NCBI RefSeq assembly: GCF_900091585.1
Contig: NZ_FMHT01000003.1
Coordinates: 4,207,501-4,271,500 of the forward strand
Length of the DNA stretch: 64,000 nt
Direction of reading: 5' to 3'
DNA from: Micromonospora nigra
GTDB taxonomy: Bacteria; Actinomycetota; Actinomycetes; Mycobacteriales; Micromonosporaceae
Below are positions 32,345 through 41,612 of the stretch, piece after piece. The position numbers and the translations under genes are program-made. How positions within the stretch are numbered: position 1 is the first letter of the stretch; each line of letters starts with the position of its first letter. The notes beneath the pieces were generated by a model. It searched no databases and had not been told where the DNA came from. It saw only the letters and a list, made by a program, of their open reading frames with translations.

Positions 32345-33816
32345 ATGCGTATGCCGACCGTCCTCACCGTCGTCGCCGGGCTCGTCGCCGGCCTCGTCGG
32401 GTTCGCCCTCATGCCCCGCGCGCCCCGGCTCGGCGCGCAGACCACCGGGGACGCCGACCTCGCCGGCACCGTCCGCGCGGCCGTGCCCGACCCGCAGGGC
32501 CACCGCGGTCTCGCCGTCGCCCTCGTCGAGGACGGCCGGGTCCGGGTCGCCGGCCTCGGTGACCGGAACCCCGCCGGCGGGCCGGTCGAGCCGGGCACCG
32601 CCTTCGAGATCGGCTCCGTCACGAAGGTCATGACCGGCATGCTGCTCGCCGACCAGGCCGCCGCCGGAGTCGTCCGTCCCGACGACCCGCTCGGCGTCAC
32701 CTGGCCGGAGATGACCGGCCCCGCCCGCGACGTCACCCTCGCCGAGCTGTCCAGCCACCGGGCCGGCCTGCCGCGCCTCGCCTTCAGCACCCCCCTGCAC
32801 TGGGTCCGGGTCCTGTGGGCCAACATCTCCGGCGGCAACCCCTACGCCGGGCAGGACGTGGCCGGCATCCGCGCCGCCGGCAACGACGTCGAGCCCGGCG
32901 ACGGGCGGGGCACGGTCGACTACTCCAACCTCGGCCCCTCCCTGCTCGGCCACGCGCTCGCCGCGAAGGCCGGCGTCGCGTACCCCGAGCTGCTGCAACG
33001 CCGGCTGCTCGCGCCGCTGGGCATGACCGCCACCGTGATCGCCACCGACGACGGCGACCTGCCGGCGGGGCGCGCCCGGGGAGCGAAGGCCGGCGGCGGA
33101 TCCCTCGACCCCTGGGTGAGCAGCGGGTACGCCCCGGCCGGCGTCGGCCCGTGGTCCACCGCCGAGGACCTGGCCCGGCTGGTCGGCGCGACCCTCGCCG
33201 GCACCGCCCCGGGCGCGGACGCCGCCACCGCCCGCTTCGACGACGAGGGGCACCGCCGCGTCGGGTACGGCTGGTTCACCACCCGCTACGCGGACCGCGA
33301 GATCGTCTGGCACAACGGCGCGACCAGCGGCTTCCGGTCCTACGTGGGCTTCGAACGGGCCACCGGCCGGGGGTGGTGGTGCTCGGCAACACCGACAAGG
33401 CCGTCGAGCCGATCGGGCTGCGGCTGCTCGGCGTACCGGAGAAGGAGGCCGGGTCGGGGGTGTCGGCGGTTCCGGTGTGGATCGGCGGCGGGCTCGCGGT
33501 GGCCTTCACCTTCCTCGGCGGGCTGGCGCTGCTGACGACCGCCCGCCGTCGGCAACTGGACCGGGTGACCGTGGTGCCGGCGGCGGTGTGGGCCTTCGTG
33601 TACCTCGGGCTGGGGCACCGGCTGGGGGACTGGTCGGTGGTTCCCGCCTGGCTGTGGCCCGTCGGCGTCGCCGTTTCGGCGGTCGGGGTGGCGTTGGCCG
33701 CGAACCGGTGGCGTGACCTGCCGACAATCGACGCGAAGGCGCGGTGGCGGCGGATGCTGTCGGTGGCCGGCTCCCTCGCGGTGGCCGCCGTGGCGGTGGC
33801 CTTCGTCGCCACCTGA
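32345..33816 (+). pseudogene. beta-lactamase-fold serine hydrolase with C-terminal TM domain, frameshifted
   Basis: From ATG 32345 the first ~345 codons encode a signal anchor (VLTVVAGLVAGLVGFALMP) and a class C beta-lactamase/PBP-like domain with SVTK (nucleophile Ser), YSN and HNGATSG in place of the KTG box. At about 33366-33375 (ERATGRG, then WWCSATPT) the frame is lost. The +1 frame continues VVVLGNTDKAVEPIGLRLLG and then four membrane helices ending VAVAFVAT at 33816. Restoring one G in the CGGGGGTGG run rejoins the frames. It is a homopolymer indel: error, recent mutation or phase variation. Confidence 0.8.
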
Positions 33817-33915
33817 CGACGGCGCGGCCGGGCCACGGTGGACCCGGCGACGGCGCGCGGCGGACAGCGGCACGCGGCGGACGGGGTCGACCCGGGGGCT
33901 GACCGCGCGTCGCGG

Positions 33916-34632
33916 TCAGGGCTCCCCGGCGGGCGGATCGTCCGGCGGGGGCACCAGCCGCCAGTACTGGCGGCGGCGCGCGTCGCGGACCACCACCCCG
34001 AGGCGGCCCAGCTCGTCGCGCAGTTCCCGGGCCTCCCCGTGCCGGTCCCGCTCGACGGCCCGCTGCCGGGCCCGCAGCAACGCGTCAGCCCCGGGTGGCA
34101 GGCCGGGCAACTGTTCGACCCAGCGTCGGAACTCGTCCCGGTGCGGATCCTGCTCCGCCCAGGGGTGGTCGTGGGCCTGGAACGCGGCCCGCAGCCGCCG
34201 GGTGCTCAGGTCCGACGGTTCCCGGAACAGTTCCCGCCCGCCGTCGCCCACCAGCACCAGATCCGGACCGTCGCGGAACACCGCCCGCAGCCGCCCCCGG
34301 TCGACGTGCCACCGCAGGCCCTGCCTGCGCAGGTCCACCCCGGCGGGACCGACGGTGACGACGAGACGATCCCGGGTGCCGACGAGCGCGACCAACAGAC
34401 CGACCAGGACGCCCACCACCGTCGCCCCGATGGTGGACTGCGGCTCGGGCGCCTCCGCCAGCAGCCGGAACGGACCCCACAGCGGCAGCCAGGAAAGCGC
34501 GGCGGCCCGATTCGTCGCCAGGGCGAGCAGCCAGCCGGCACCCGCGCCGAGCAGCGGGAAGCCGGCCCACATCACGACCAGCTCACCCACGCCACCGCCG
34601 ACCCTGGTGGGGGACTTCGGCCCGCGTACCAT
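33916..34632 (-). CDS. YqeB-like membrane protein
   Basis: 238 residues from ATG 34632, which overlaps the permease stop (TGATG). Two membrane segments lie near the N-terminus (VVMWAGFPLLGAGAGWLLAL and TIGATVVGVLVGLLVALVGT), then a PH-like cytoplasmic part (DRLVVTVGPAGVDLRRQGLR, LVLVGDGGRELFREPSDLST) and a basic end (RRQYWRLVPPPDD). Similar YqeB-annotated proteins occur in actinomycetes with unknown function. It is third in the ABC operon, so an accessory role to the exporter is inferred. Confidence 0.65.
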   Translation of the reverse strand: MVRGPKSPTRVGGGVGELVVMWAGFPLLGAGAGWLLALATNRAAALSWLPLWGPFRLLAEAPEPQSTIGATVVGVLVGLLVALVGTRDRLVVTVGPAGVDLRRQGLRWHVDRGRLRAVFRDGPDLVLVGDGGRELFREPSDLSTRRLRAAFQAHDHPWAEQDPHRDEFRRWVEQLPGLPPGADALLRARQRAVERDRHGEARELRDELGRLGVVVRDARRRQYWRLVPPPDDPPAGEP

Positions 34633-35414
34633 CACACCACCTCGCGACGCAGTGTGCGCACCAGGCCGACGGCCAGCGGCACGACCAGCCACACCAGCAG
34701 GGACACCGCGAGCCGCCCCCACTGCCCGGCGGTCACCTCGGGGGTGAACAACGGCTCCGTGGTACGGGCGGTGTCCAACCATTCGGCGGGGCCGCGCAGC
34801 GGCCGGACGATCTCGCCGAGGATCGACCACCCGGTGGGCAGCAGCAGATAGCTCACGATCGCCAGCGGCGTGTTCAGCAACAGCAGGCCGAAGCCGGCAC
34901 CCATCAGCACGCTCGCCACCTGGAACACGACGGCGTGCAGCAGCAACGCCGCGTCGAACCGCCAGGTGCCCGCGCCACCCGTCGCCCCTCCGACCAGCGT
35001 GCCCGCGGCGGCCACGACCAGGCTGGCCACCACCGACGCCACCGCCGCCAGCACCACCGCCGCGAGCTTCGCGGCGACCACCCGCTCCCGGCGGGGCACC
35101 AGGGCGAAGGTGGTCAGCGCGGTCCGCTGCGACCACTCGCTGGTGATCGACAGGATGCCGAGCACCGGCAGCAGCACCCCGACCGGCAGCAGCGACGGGA
35201 GGAAGAACCCGACGAAGGTCTGCTCCGCCTCCGGGGACCAGACGAGCTGGGCCACCACGATCACCACGACGGCCAGGCCGATGGTGGCCAGCAACCATCG
35301 GCCGGCCCGGGTGTCGACGAGCTTCCGCAGCTCCACCGCCGTGAGCCGGAGCAGCGACGGTCGCCGTACCACCGGGTGGTGTGCGGAGGCGACGGATCGC
35401 GTGCCGCCGGTCAT
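34632..35414 (-). CDS. ABC-2 type transporter permease
   Basis: 260 residues with about six membrane helices (LATIGLAVVVIVVAQLVW, LLPVGVLLPVLGILSITSEW, VVLAAVASVVASLVVAAAG, VFQVASVLMGAGFGLLLLN, AIVSYLLLPTGWSILGEIV, VSLLVWLVVPLAVGLVRT). The ITSEWSQRTALTTFALVPRR segment between helices two and three is characteristic of ABC-2 permeases of this type. The ATG overlaps the ATPase stop (ATGA). Together with the ATPase it should form an exporter for a drug, lipid or peptide. Confidence 0.85.
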   Translation of the reverse strand: MTGGTRSVASAHHPVVRRPSLLRLTAVELRKLVDTRAGRWLLATIGLAVVVIVVAQLVWSPEAEQTFVGFFLPSLLPVGVLLPVLGILSITSEWSQRTALTTFALVPRRERVVAAKLAAVVLAAVASVVASLVVAAAGTLVGGATGGAGTWRFDAALLLHAVVFQVASVLMGAGFGLLLLNTPLAIVSYLLLPTGWSILGEIVRPLRGPAEWLDTARTTEPLFTPEVTAGQWGRLAVSLLVWLVVPLAVGLVRTLRREVV

Positions 35415-36307
35415 CGGACGGCCTCCCGGGTCGGGGTGTCGGCGGTCAGGGTGAGGAAGAGCTGCTCCAGGCCGGCGCTGCCCGCCGGGCGCAGTTCGGT
35501 GAGCACGACCCCGGCGTCGACGGCGGCCCGGCCGACCACCTCCGCCGGGGCCCTGACCAGCAGCCCGTCGGTGCCGTCGGCGACGGTCAGGCCGGCGGAG
35601 TCCAGCGCCCCGCGCAGCGCCGCGGTGTCCCGGGCGCGGACCAGCGTGCCCCCGCCGGCCAGCAGCTCGTCCTTGTCGCCCTGTGCCACGAGCCGGCCGC
35701 CCCCGATGACCAACAGCCGGTCCGCGACCGCCTCCACCTCGCGCAGCAGGTGGGAGGAGAGCAGCACGGTGCCGCCCCGGTCGGCGAAGTCGCGCAGCAG
35801 GCCGCGCATCCAGAAGATCCCCTCCGGGTCCAGGCCGTTGGCCGGCTCGTCGAGGATCAGCACCCGGGGGTCGCCCAGCAGCGCCTGCGCCAGGCCGAGG
35901 CGCTGCCGCATCCCCAACGAGTACGCCCGCACCCGGCGACGCGCGGCGGTGGCGTCCAACCCGACCCGGCGCAGTGCCGGCAGCACCGCGTGCCGGTCGA
36001 CCCCCATCGTGGCGGCGGCCACGGCCAGCGACTCCCGGCCGGTGCGCCCCGCGTGCTGCGCGGAGGCGTCCAGCAGCACCCCGACGACCCGGCCCGGACT
36101 GGGCAGCCGCCGGTACGGCAGCCCGTCGATGGTGGCTCCACCCGCGCTCGGCGGAGTGAGCCCGCAGATCATCCGCATGGTGGTGGACTTGCCGGCCCCG
36201 TTTGGGCCGAGGAACCCCGTCACCGTGCCCGGCGCACAGTGGAACGACACGTCATCGACGGCGGTGTGTCGTCCGTACCGTCTGGTGAGGTGTTCGACCG
36301 CGATCAT
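35411..36307 (-). CDS. ABC transporter ATP-binding protein
   Basis: 298 residues from ATG 36307 (MIAVEHLTRRYGRHTAVDDV). Walker A GPNGAGKST, a signature AYSLGMRQRLGLAQALLGDP, Walker B VLILDEPANGLDP and switch-like SSHLLREVE are all intact. The C-terminal ~80 residues resemble the DUF4162-type tail of drug-exporter ATPases. It is the first gene of a three-gene minus-strand operon, 133 bases from the divergent histidine kinase, a typical two-component/ABC arrangement for envelope or antibiotic stress. Confidence 0.9.
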   Translation of the reverse strand: MIAVEHLTRRYGRHTAVDDVSFHCAPGTVTGFLGPNGAGKSTTMRMICGLTPPSAGGATIDGLPYRRLPSPGRVVGVLLDASAQHAGRTGRESLAVAAATMGVDRHAVLPALRRVGLDATAARRRVRAYSLGMRQRLGLAQALLGDPRVLILDEPANGLDPEGIFWMRGLLRDFADRGGTVLLSSHLLREVEAVADRLLVIGGGRLVAQGDKDELLAGGGTLVRARDTAALRGALDSAGLTVADGTDGLLVRAPAEVVGRAAVDAGVVLTELRPAGSAGLEQLFLTLTADTPTREAVR

Positions 36308-36440
36308 GCCCGGTAGCCTGCCCCGGCCGCCCGGCTTGGCGCAGCGGCCGACGGGCTGCGGTGATCTGCACCAAGGTCGGCATTCCGGCATCGACTTTGG
36401 TAGCTGTCGGCCGGGCCGTCCGGCTGCCTAGCATGGTCGC

Positions 36441-37694
36441 GTGACCAGTGCGGCCGTCCCGGAGTATCCCTGGCTGCTGCCCGGCTCGCTGTCCGTCGAG
36501 CAGGCGCCGGCAGGGCGGCGGGCGCGGCGCACCACCCGGGACTGGATCGTCGACACCCTCTGCTTCCTGGGCTCCGTGGGCTGGGTGCTGCTGGTCACCG
36601 CGGACGCGCAGCGGGCAGCGCCCGAGTTCGCCGTCGCGCTGCCGGAACGGTGGATGATCCCGGCGGACGCGGCACTCGGGCTGGTCACCAGCGTGCTGCT
36701 GTGGTGGCGGCGACGGTGGCCGGTCGCGTTGGCGGTGGCCACCCTGCCGCTGACCTTCTTCTCGATGGCGGCGTCGATCGCCCTCGTGATCATCTACTTC
36801 ACGGTGGTGGTGCACCGGCCGTGGCCGGTCGCGATGCTGTTGACCGGTGCCGGCCTCGTCACCAACCTGGTGTTCGCCCGGCTGCGACCGGACCCGACCC
36901 TGTCCTACTGGGAGACGGTCGTGTTAGGGGTGATCATCAGCGCTGCCGTGCTGGCGTGGGGCATGTTCGTGCGCGCCCGGCGACAACTGGTGGTGTCGCT
37001 GCGCGAGCGCGCCGAACGGGCCGAGGCAGAGCAGCAGTTGCGGGTGACCCAGGCCCGGCAGTTGGAACGCAACCGGATCGCCCGGGAGATGCACGACGTG
37101 CTCGCCCACCGGATCTCCCTGCTCAGTCTGCACGCCGGGGCGTTGGAGTTCCGCCCGGACGCGTCGCCGGAGGAGGTGGGCCGGGCCGCCGGGGTGATCC
37201 GGAGCAGCGCCCACGCCGCCCTGCGGGACCTGCGGGAGGTGATCGGCGTGCTGCGGGCGGAGAACTCCCTCGGCGGGCGGCCGGAACGGCCCCAGCCCAC
37301 GCTCGACGAGTTGCCCGCACTGGTCGAGGAGTCCCGGGCGGTCGGCGTACGCGTCGGGCTCGACGACCGTCTCGTCGAAGCCGGCCGGGTTCCCGAAGCC
37401 GTCGGCCGCGGTGTCTACCGGATCGTGCAGGAGGGGCTGACCAACGCCCGCAAGCACGCCCCCGGGACCGCCGTCACCGTCACCCTGGCCGGCGGGCCGG
37501 GGAAGGGCCTGAGCGTGGAGGTCCGCAACCCGTGGCCGGTCGGCGGGACGGCCCGGGGGCGGATCCCCGGCACCGGCACGGGGCTGGTCGGCATCGGCGA
37601 ACGGGTCAGCCTGGCCGGCGGGCGACTGGAACACGGCCGCGACGACACGGGTGACTTCCGGCTCGCCGCCTGGCTGCCGTGGCCGGCGTCGTGA
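36441..37694 (+). CDS. sensor histidine kinase, NarL-partner type (HisKA_3)
   Basis: 417 residues from GTG 36441, six bases after TAGCAT (36429-36434), a leaderless start. An N-terminal domain has five or six membrane helices (LCFLGSVGWVLLVTA, WPVALAVATLPLTFFSMAAS, VLGVIISAAVLAWGMF). A coiled segment leads to the dimerisation/phosphorylation helix RNRIAREMHDVLAHRISLLS with His in EMHD. The ATPase domain shows VYRIVQEGLTNARKHAPGTA and GTGLVGIGERV. Its stop overlaps the response regulator start (GTGA). The likely target is the divergent ABC operon. Confidence 0.9.
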   Translation: MTSAAVPEYPWLLPGSLSVEQAPAGRRARRTTRDWIVDTLCFLGSVGWVLLVTADAQRAAPEFAVALPERWMIPADAALGLVTSVLLWWRRRWPVALAVATLPLTFFSMAASIALVIIYFTVVVHRPWPVAMLLTGAGLVTNLVFARLRPDPTLSYWETVVLGVIISAAVLAWGMFVRARRQLVVSLRERAERAEAEQQLRVTQARQLERNRIAREMHDVLAHRISLLSLHAGALEFRPDASPEEVGRAAGVIRSSAHAALRDLREVIGVLRAENSLGGRPERPQPTLDELPALVEESRAVGVRVGLDDRLVEAGRVPEAVGRGVYRIVQEGLTNARKHAPGTAVTVTLAGGPGKGLSVEVRNPWPVGGTARGRIPGTGTGLVGIGERVSLAGGRLEHGRDDTGDFRLAAWLPWPAS

Positions 37695-38431
37695 GCGGGC
37701 CGGCGGGGTCGCCGCCCGTGTCGGTGGGCGGGGCGGGGCGGAACCCGACGGGCGCGGAGCAGGCACCGACGGATCGGCCGGTGCGGGTCCTGATCGTCGA
37801 CGACGACGCGCTGGTCCGGGCCGGGCTGTCGATGATCCTCGGCGGGGCGTCCGACCTGCTGGTGGTGGGCGAGGCGACGGACGGCACCGAGGTGCCCGCC
37901 GCCGTGGCGGCGTGCGCGCCGGACGTGGTGCTGATGGACATCCGGATGCCCCGGCTGGACGGCCTGGCGGCCACCGAGGCGCTGCGCGCCGGCCCCCGGT
38001 CGCCGGAGGTGCTGGTGCTGACCACGTTCGACGCCGACGAGGAGGTGCTGGGTGCCCTGCGCGCCGGGGCCAGTGGCTTCCTGCTGAAGGACACCCCGCC
38101 GGTGGACATCGTGCGGGCGGTGCGGCGGGTCGCGGTGGGGGAGGCCACCCTGTCACCGACAGTGACCCGGACGCTGATCTCACACGTCACCGCCGGTCCT
38201 GGCCCCGATCCGCGCCGCGAAGAGGCGGTCCGGCTGCTCGCCGGGTTGACCGAGCGTGAACGTGCGGTCGCCGTGGCGCTCGGCCGGGGACTGACCAACG
38301 CCGAGATCGGCAGGGAACTCTTCATGAGCGTGGCGACGGTCAAGGCGTACGTCTCGCGGCTGTTGACCCGCCTCGACCTGAACAACCGGGTGCAGGTGGC
38401 GTTGCTCGTGCACGACGCCGACCTGGCCTGA
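37691..38431 (+). CDS. NarL/LuxR-family response regulator
   Basis: 246 residues from GTG 37691 (GTGA overlap with the kinase). A ~33-residue N-terminal extension precedes the receiver domain: VRVLIVDDDALVRAGL (acidic pair), VVLMDIRMPRLDGLAATEAL with the phospho-Asp, VLVLTTFDADEEVLGALRAG and GFLLKDTPP (Lys). The C-terminal LuxR HTH is LTERERAVAVALGRGLTNAE then ELFMSVATVKAYVSRLLTRL. It should be phosphorylated by the upstream kinase and regulate the ABC exporter operon. Confidence 0.92.
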   Translation: MSGPAGSPPVSVGGAGRNPTGAEQAPTDRPVRVLIVDDDALVRAGLSMILGGASDLLVVGEATDGTEVPAAVAACAPDVVLMDIRMPRLDGLAATEALRAGPRSPEVLVLTTFDADEEVLGALRAGASGFLLKDTPPVDIVRAVRRVAVGEATLSPTVTRTLISHVTAGPGPDPRREEAVRLLAGLTERERAVAVALGRGLTNAEIGRELFMSVATVKAYVSRLLTRLDLNNRVQVALLVHDADLA

Positions 38432-38665
38432 CCGCCGCCCTCGCCGGTCGGCCGGACCTGCTGTCACCTCACGGGTCGGGCGGACCTGCTCTCGCCCCTG
38501 GGTCGACGGACGCCCGGCACGGGTCGGCGGGTCGGCGGGTCGGCGGGTCGGCGCGAGCCTCGACCGTCGGGCACCGGGTTGAACCTTCCCGGGTCGGGAA
38601 CCGTACCAGTGGCCGAGGATGTGGCGCGTCCGCCACCCACCTACCACAGCTGCGGGAGGCCTGCC

Positions 38666-39070
38666 GTGCGAGTTGGTGAGCAGTCGACGGATCCCATCGA
38701 TCAGATTCTGGGCGAGGTGCCGGTGCCGGCGTCGTTGACCCCCGAAGACGTCCGGCTCGCAGTCCGGGCGGTGGTCGTGCACGCGGCTGAGGAGTGGCCG
38801 AGTGGGCCGCTGTGCCGCAACGACGGCGCGACATTCCCGTGCCGGCTGCACCGCTGGGGCCGGCGGGTGCTGCTGGCCCACGGGCTCAACGAGCGGCAGC
38901 TCGACGCTCTCATCCGGCACGGCAATCCGTTCGTGCGCGTGCCGTTCCCGTTCCTGGTCAACGGCCCCCGGGTCGCCGCGACCGGGGCACGCCCGGGGGT
39001 ACGGCCCGTAGCCGCCGGCCGGCCGGCGGCACCGCCTTCCGTCGCGCCGCGCTGGCCGCGGGCGAGCTGA
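38666..39070 (+). CDS. small C-x8-C protein, family member 2
   Basis: 134 residues from GTG 38666 (GGGAGG six bases upstream). The core, LTPEDVRLAVRAVVVHAAEE, PLCRNDGATFPCRLHRWGRR and LLAHGLNERQLDALIRHGNP, aligns with the proteins at 24038 and 48247. The C-terminal ~40 residues are basic and Pro/Ala-rich (RPVAAGRPAAPPSVAPRWPR) and seem extended by a 35-base tandem duplication around the stop codon. Function unknown. The gene stands alone between the response regulator and a convergent M15 peptidase gene. Confidence 0.72.
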   Translation: MRVGEQSTDPIDQILGEVPVPASLTPEDVRLAVRAVVVHAAEEWPSGPLCRNDGATFPCRLHRWGRRVLLAHGLNERQLDALIRHGNPFVRVPFPFLVNGPRVAATGARPGVRPVAAGRPAAPPSVAPRWPRAS

Positions 39071-39095
39071 CTTCCGTCGCGCCGCGTTGGCCGCG
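39036..39095. repeat. 25-bp direct repeat across the stop of small protein 2
   Basis: CTTCCGTCGCGCCGCG followed by TGGCCGCG occurs at 39036-39060 and 39071-39095 with one mismatch, 35 bases apart, so the copies straddle the stop codon at 39068-39070. Confidence 0.7.
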
Positions 39096-39250
39096 CGGGC
39101 GGCTGAGCGGGTTGCCGGCGCTGGCGGCGGGCTGAGTGGCCACCGGCCGCGGTGGCGGGCTGAACGCCAGCCAGCCGGCGCGGGGACGGCACGACGCCGG
39201 CCCGGACGCGAGGGGTGCCCTCCGCGTCCGGGCCGCGTGGCAGGCCCGGT

Positions 39251-40033
39251 TCAGTTGTTGCCGACCCCACAGTTCGGCGCGGACCAGCTGGTGGTGTTCG
39301 AGGTGCGGTCCCGGTTGTTCTCGCGCCGCGAGTCCAGGTGGACGTGGTCGCCGTGGTCCCGGGTGCCGGGGCCGAGGATGCCGCTGAAGCCCCGGTAGCG
39401 GGCGTCGCGGGCGAGTTGGCACAGCGAACGGCTGCGGGAGACCACGTCGGCGGCGTTGCCGTACAGGTGCTGGCTGTCCGACGCTCCGCCGACCCGCGCG
39501 TTGCAGGTGCGGCTGCGGAAGCCGCTGGTGACGATGATCGGGCGGTCGCCGAGGCTCTTGCGCATCGCCTCCAGCTTCCACATGGTGCGCAGGGCGTTCT
39601 GCCGGGTCTGCGCCTCGGTCAGCGGGCCCCCGCGCCAGCCGCCCCGGCCGCAGCCGTCGTCCATCTCGCTCCAGCTGAAGTGTCGCGGCGTGCAGTCGTC
39701 GTCCTGGATCTGGTAGAGCTTGCCGAAGGTCTCCGGCCCGGCGATCCCGTCGACCCGCAGCGCGTACGCGGCCTGGAAGCGGCGCACCGCCGCCGCGGTC
39801 TTCGGCCCGTAGATGCCGTCGTTCTCCACGATGTCCCGGTAGCCGGCCCACCCGGCGACCCGGATCTGCAACTGCCGGACGTCGGCCCCCGAGGTGCCCT
39901 GACCGAGCATGCGGTTCCAGGTGTAGCAGCTGTCGGCATGGGCCGCTGGCGCGGCGACCACCGCGGCGATCGCGGCACCCGGCAGGGCCAGGGCGAACGC
40001 GACGACGGCCCGCTTCAGGTTGTTTACACGCAC
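39251..40033 (-). CDS. secreted peptidoglycan-binding M15A D-Ala-D-Ala carboxypeptidase-like protein
   Basis: 260 residues with a signal peptide (RAVVAFALALPGAAIAAVVA, cleavage AHA-DSC). Residues ~40-110 are a PG-binding_1 domain (GTSGADVRQLQIRV, DGIYGPKTAAAVRRFQAAY). The C-terminal domain is M15A-like: IVTSGFRSRTCNARVGGASD, SQHLYGNAADVVSR (His and Asp zinc ligands) and HGDHVHLD (third zinc His and catalytic region). Relatives such as the Streptomyces albus G enzyme trim peptidoglycan stem peptides. GGGAGGAC upstream of the start is a good ribosome site. Six or more Cys suggest disulfides. Confidence 0.85.
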   Translation of the reverse strand: MRVNNLKRAVVAFALALPGAAIAAVVAAPAAHADSCYTWNRMLGQGTSGADVRQLQIRVAGWAGYRDIVENDGIYGPKTAAAVRRFQAAYALRVDGIAGPETFGKLYQIQDDDCTPRHFSWSEMDDGCGRGGWRGGPLTEAQTRQNALRTMWKLEAMRKSLGDRPIIVTSGFRSRTCNARVGGASDSQHLYGNAADVVSRSRSLCQLARDARYRGFSGILGPGTRDHGDHVHLDSRRENNRDRTSNTTSWSAPNCGVGNN

Positions 40034-40345
40034 AGAAGTCCTCCCGATAGGAGAGCGAATGGGGTGTCGACCCGGGACTCCGACATGCCGTCCCGCGAAT
40101 TACACCCTCGCACCCGAGAGGTCCGGTGGTGGCCGATAACGAGAATTGTCCTCGCGATTCGCGGTTCCTGGTACTTATCTGGGAATTGGGGCCAAACGCG
40201 AACCGCCCATTCCACGGCAATGGCGTACGCGGCAACACAGCCGGGTCGCAGTGACGCGCAACGACGCAGACAGGGCCAGCCGGGGCCATGTTCCCGGTGG
40301 CCGGCCGGCCGGTAACGTCAGCCCGGGTCGACCCGGGAGGTGGCG
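40034..40345. other. divergent promoter region between M15 peptidase and caspase-like genes
   Basis: 312 bases without a gene. The middle (40140-40200) is AT-richer and likely contains the promoters. No clear operator was seen. Confidence 0.4.
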
Positions 40346-40987
40346 GTGGCGCGCGGCGGAATCTTCTGCGTCGAGGGGCAGTGGCACCGGGACCTCAACG
40401 AGCGCGGGTCGGTGCTGCCGACCCTGGAACTACTGGAGCGTCTCGGTCGGGTCCGGTTCATCCACAAGGACGCGGCCACCCGCGACGAACTGTTCTACTT
40501 CGTCGACCGCTGGCTGCTCAAGCAGTACGCCGACCACCGGGTGGGCTTCTTCGCCATGCACGGCGAACCGAGCCGGCTCTGCCTCACCGACCGGCACTCG
40601 GTCGAGTTGGCCGACCTCGCCGACCTGATGGCCGGCCGGTGCGAGGGCCGACGGCTGTACTTCGGCAGTTGTTCGGTGCTGCGCGCCTCCGATGCCGCGC
40701 TGCGGGAGGTCCTCGCCGTCACCGGCGCGGCACTGATCTGCGGCTTCACCCGTGAGGTCGACTGGGTCGAGTCGGCCGCCTTCGAGACGGTGTTGCTGGA
40801 CGTGCTCGCCAACGGTCAGCGGCACAACGCCGCCGAACTGCGGATGGGCTCGGCGCACTGGTCGCCGCTGGCCTCGTACCTGGGTTTCCGGGTGATCTAC
40901 GCCAACGGCCGGGCCTGGCGGCCGACCGGACGGCTCCGGGTGCCGGCGCAGGCGCAGGTACGCCGCGCCGCCGCGCGGCCCCGCTGA
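40346..40987 (+). CDS. stand-alone caspase-like (DUF6642-type) protein
   Basis: 213 residues from GTG 40346, five bases after GGGAGG. The order of a caspase/CHAT-type peptidase core is visible: a strand before helices (GGIFCVEGQWH), HRVGFFAMHGEPSRLCL with candidate catalytic His72, ELADLADLMAGRCEGRRLYF, then FGSCSVL with candidate Cys109, and ALICGFTREVDWVESAAFET. The basic C-terminal ~25 residues look unstructured. It resembles DUF6642 proteins (from memory). No signal peptide or partner domain exists. A protease with an unknown target, perhaps in stress or conflict, is inferred. Confidence 0.6.
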   Translation: MARGGIFCVEGQWHRDLNERGSVLPTLELLERLGRVRFIHKDAATRDELFYFVDRWLLKQYADHRVGFFAMHGEPSRLCLTDRHSVELADLADLMAGRCEGRRLYFGSCSVLRASDAALREVLAVTGAALICGFTREVDWVESAAFETVLLDVLANGQRHNAAELRMGSAHWSPLASYLGFRVIYANGRAWRPTGRLRVPAQAQVRRAAARPR

Positions 40988-41102
40988 ACCCGGCCGGCGG
41001 CCCCCGCGCCGCCGCGCGGCCCCGCTGCACACCGGCCCGGCCCGCCGTTGAACCGGCCGGCCGCCCGGCGGGCCCGGCACCGCCGGCTGGTAGAAACGAA
41101 CG

Positions 41103-41567
41103 ATGGCACGCACCATCGCGACGAACACCCGGGTCGACCGGGCCGGCCTGCTCGACTTCATCCGCCCCCGGCACCGGGTGATCCTGATGACCACCCGCGC
41201 CGACGGTCGCCCCCAGTCGTCCCCCGTCTCGGCGGGCGTGGACGCCGAGGGCCGGCTGGTGATCTCGACCTACCCGGAGCGGGCCAAGGCCAGCAACGTC
41301 CGCCGCGATCCGCGGGTCTCCGCGTGCGTGCTCTCCGACGACTGGGACGGCCCGTGGGTGCAGGTGGACGGCACCGCCGAGGTGCTCGACCTGCCGGAGG
41401 CGCTGGAGCCGCTGGTGGAGTACTACCGCAGCATCTCCGGCGAGCACCCCGACTGGGACGACTACCGACAGGCCATGGTGCGTCAGGGCAAGTCGTTGAT
41501 CCGGGTGACCATCGACGCGTGGGGCCCGGTCGCCACCGGTGGCTTCCCCGCCCGGCTGGCGGACTGA
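41103..41567 (+). CDS. PPOX-class F420-dependent oxidoreductase
   Basis: 154 residues from ATG 41103, six bases after TAGAAA. The split beta-barrel fold is shown by FIRPRHRVILMTTRADGRPQ then SSPVSAGVDAEGRLVISTYP, ERAKASNVRRDPRVSACVL and WVQVDGTAEVLDLP. This is the Rv1155/Rv2074-like pyridoxamine-oxidase-fold family that in actinomycetes mostly uses F420. The substrate is unknown. It ends at a bidirectional hairpin shared with the convergent M28 peptidase. Confidence 0.82.
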   Translation: MARTIATNTRVDRAGLLDFIRPRHRVILMTTRADGRPQSSPVSAGVDAEGRLVISTYPERAKASNVRRDPRVSACVLSDDWDGPWVQVDGTAEVLDLPEALEPLVEYYRSISGEHPDWDDYRQAMVRQGKSLIRVTIDAWGPVATGGFPARLAD

Positions 41568-41570
41568 CCC

Positions 41571-41605
41571 GGCGGGTGGGTACGGCCGGACCGCACCCAC
41601 CCGCC
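41571..41605. terminator. bidirectional hairpin between convergent PPOX and M28 genes
   Basis: GGCGGGTGGGT and ACCCACCCGCC perfect 11-base arms at 41571-41581 and 41595-41605, loop of 13. It fills most of the 45-base gap between the two stops. Confidence 0.7.
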
Positions 41606-41612
41606 GCCGGGG

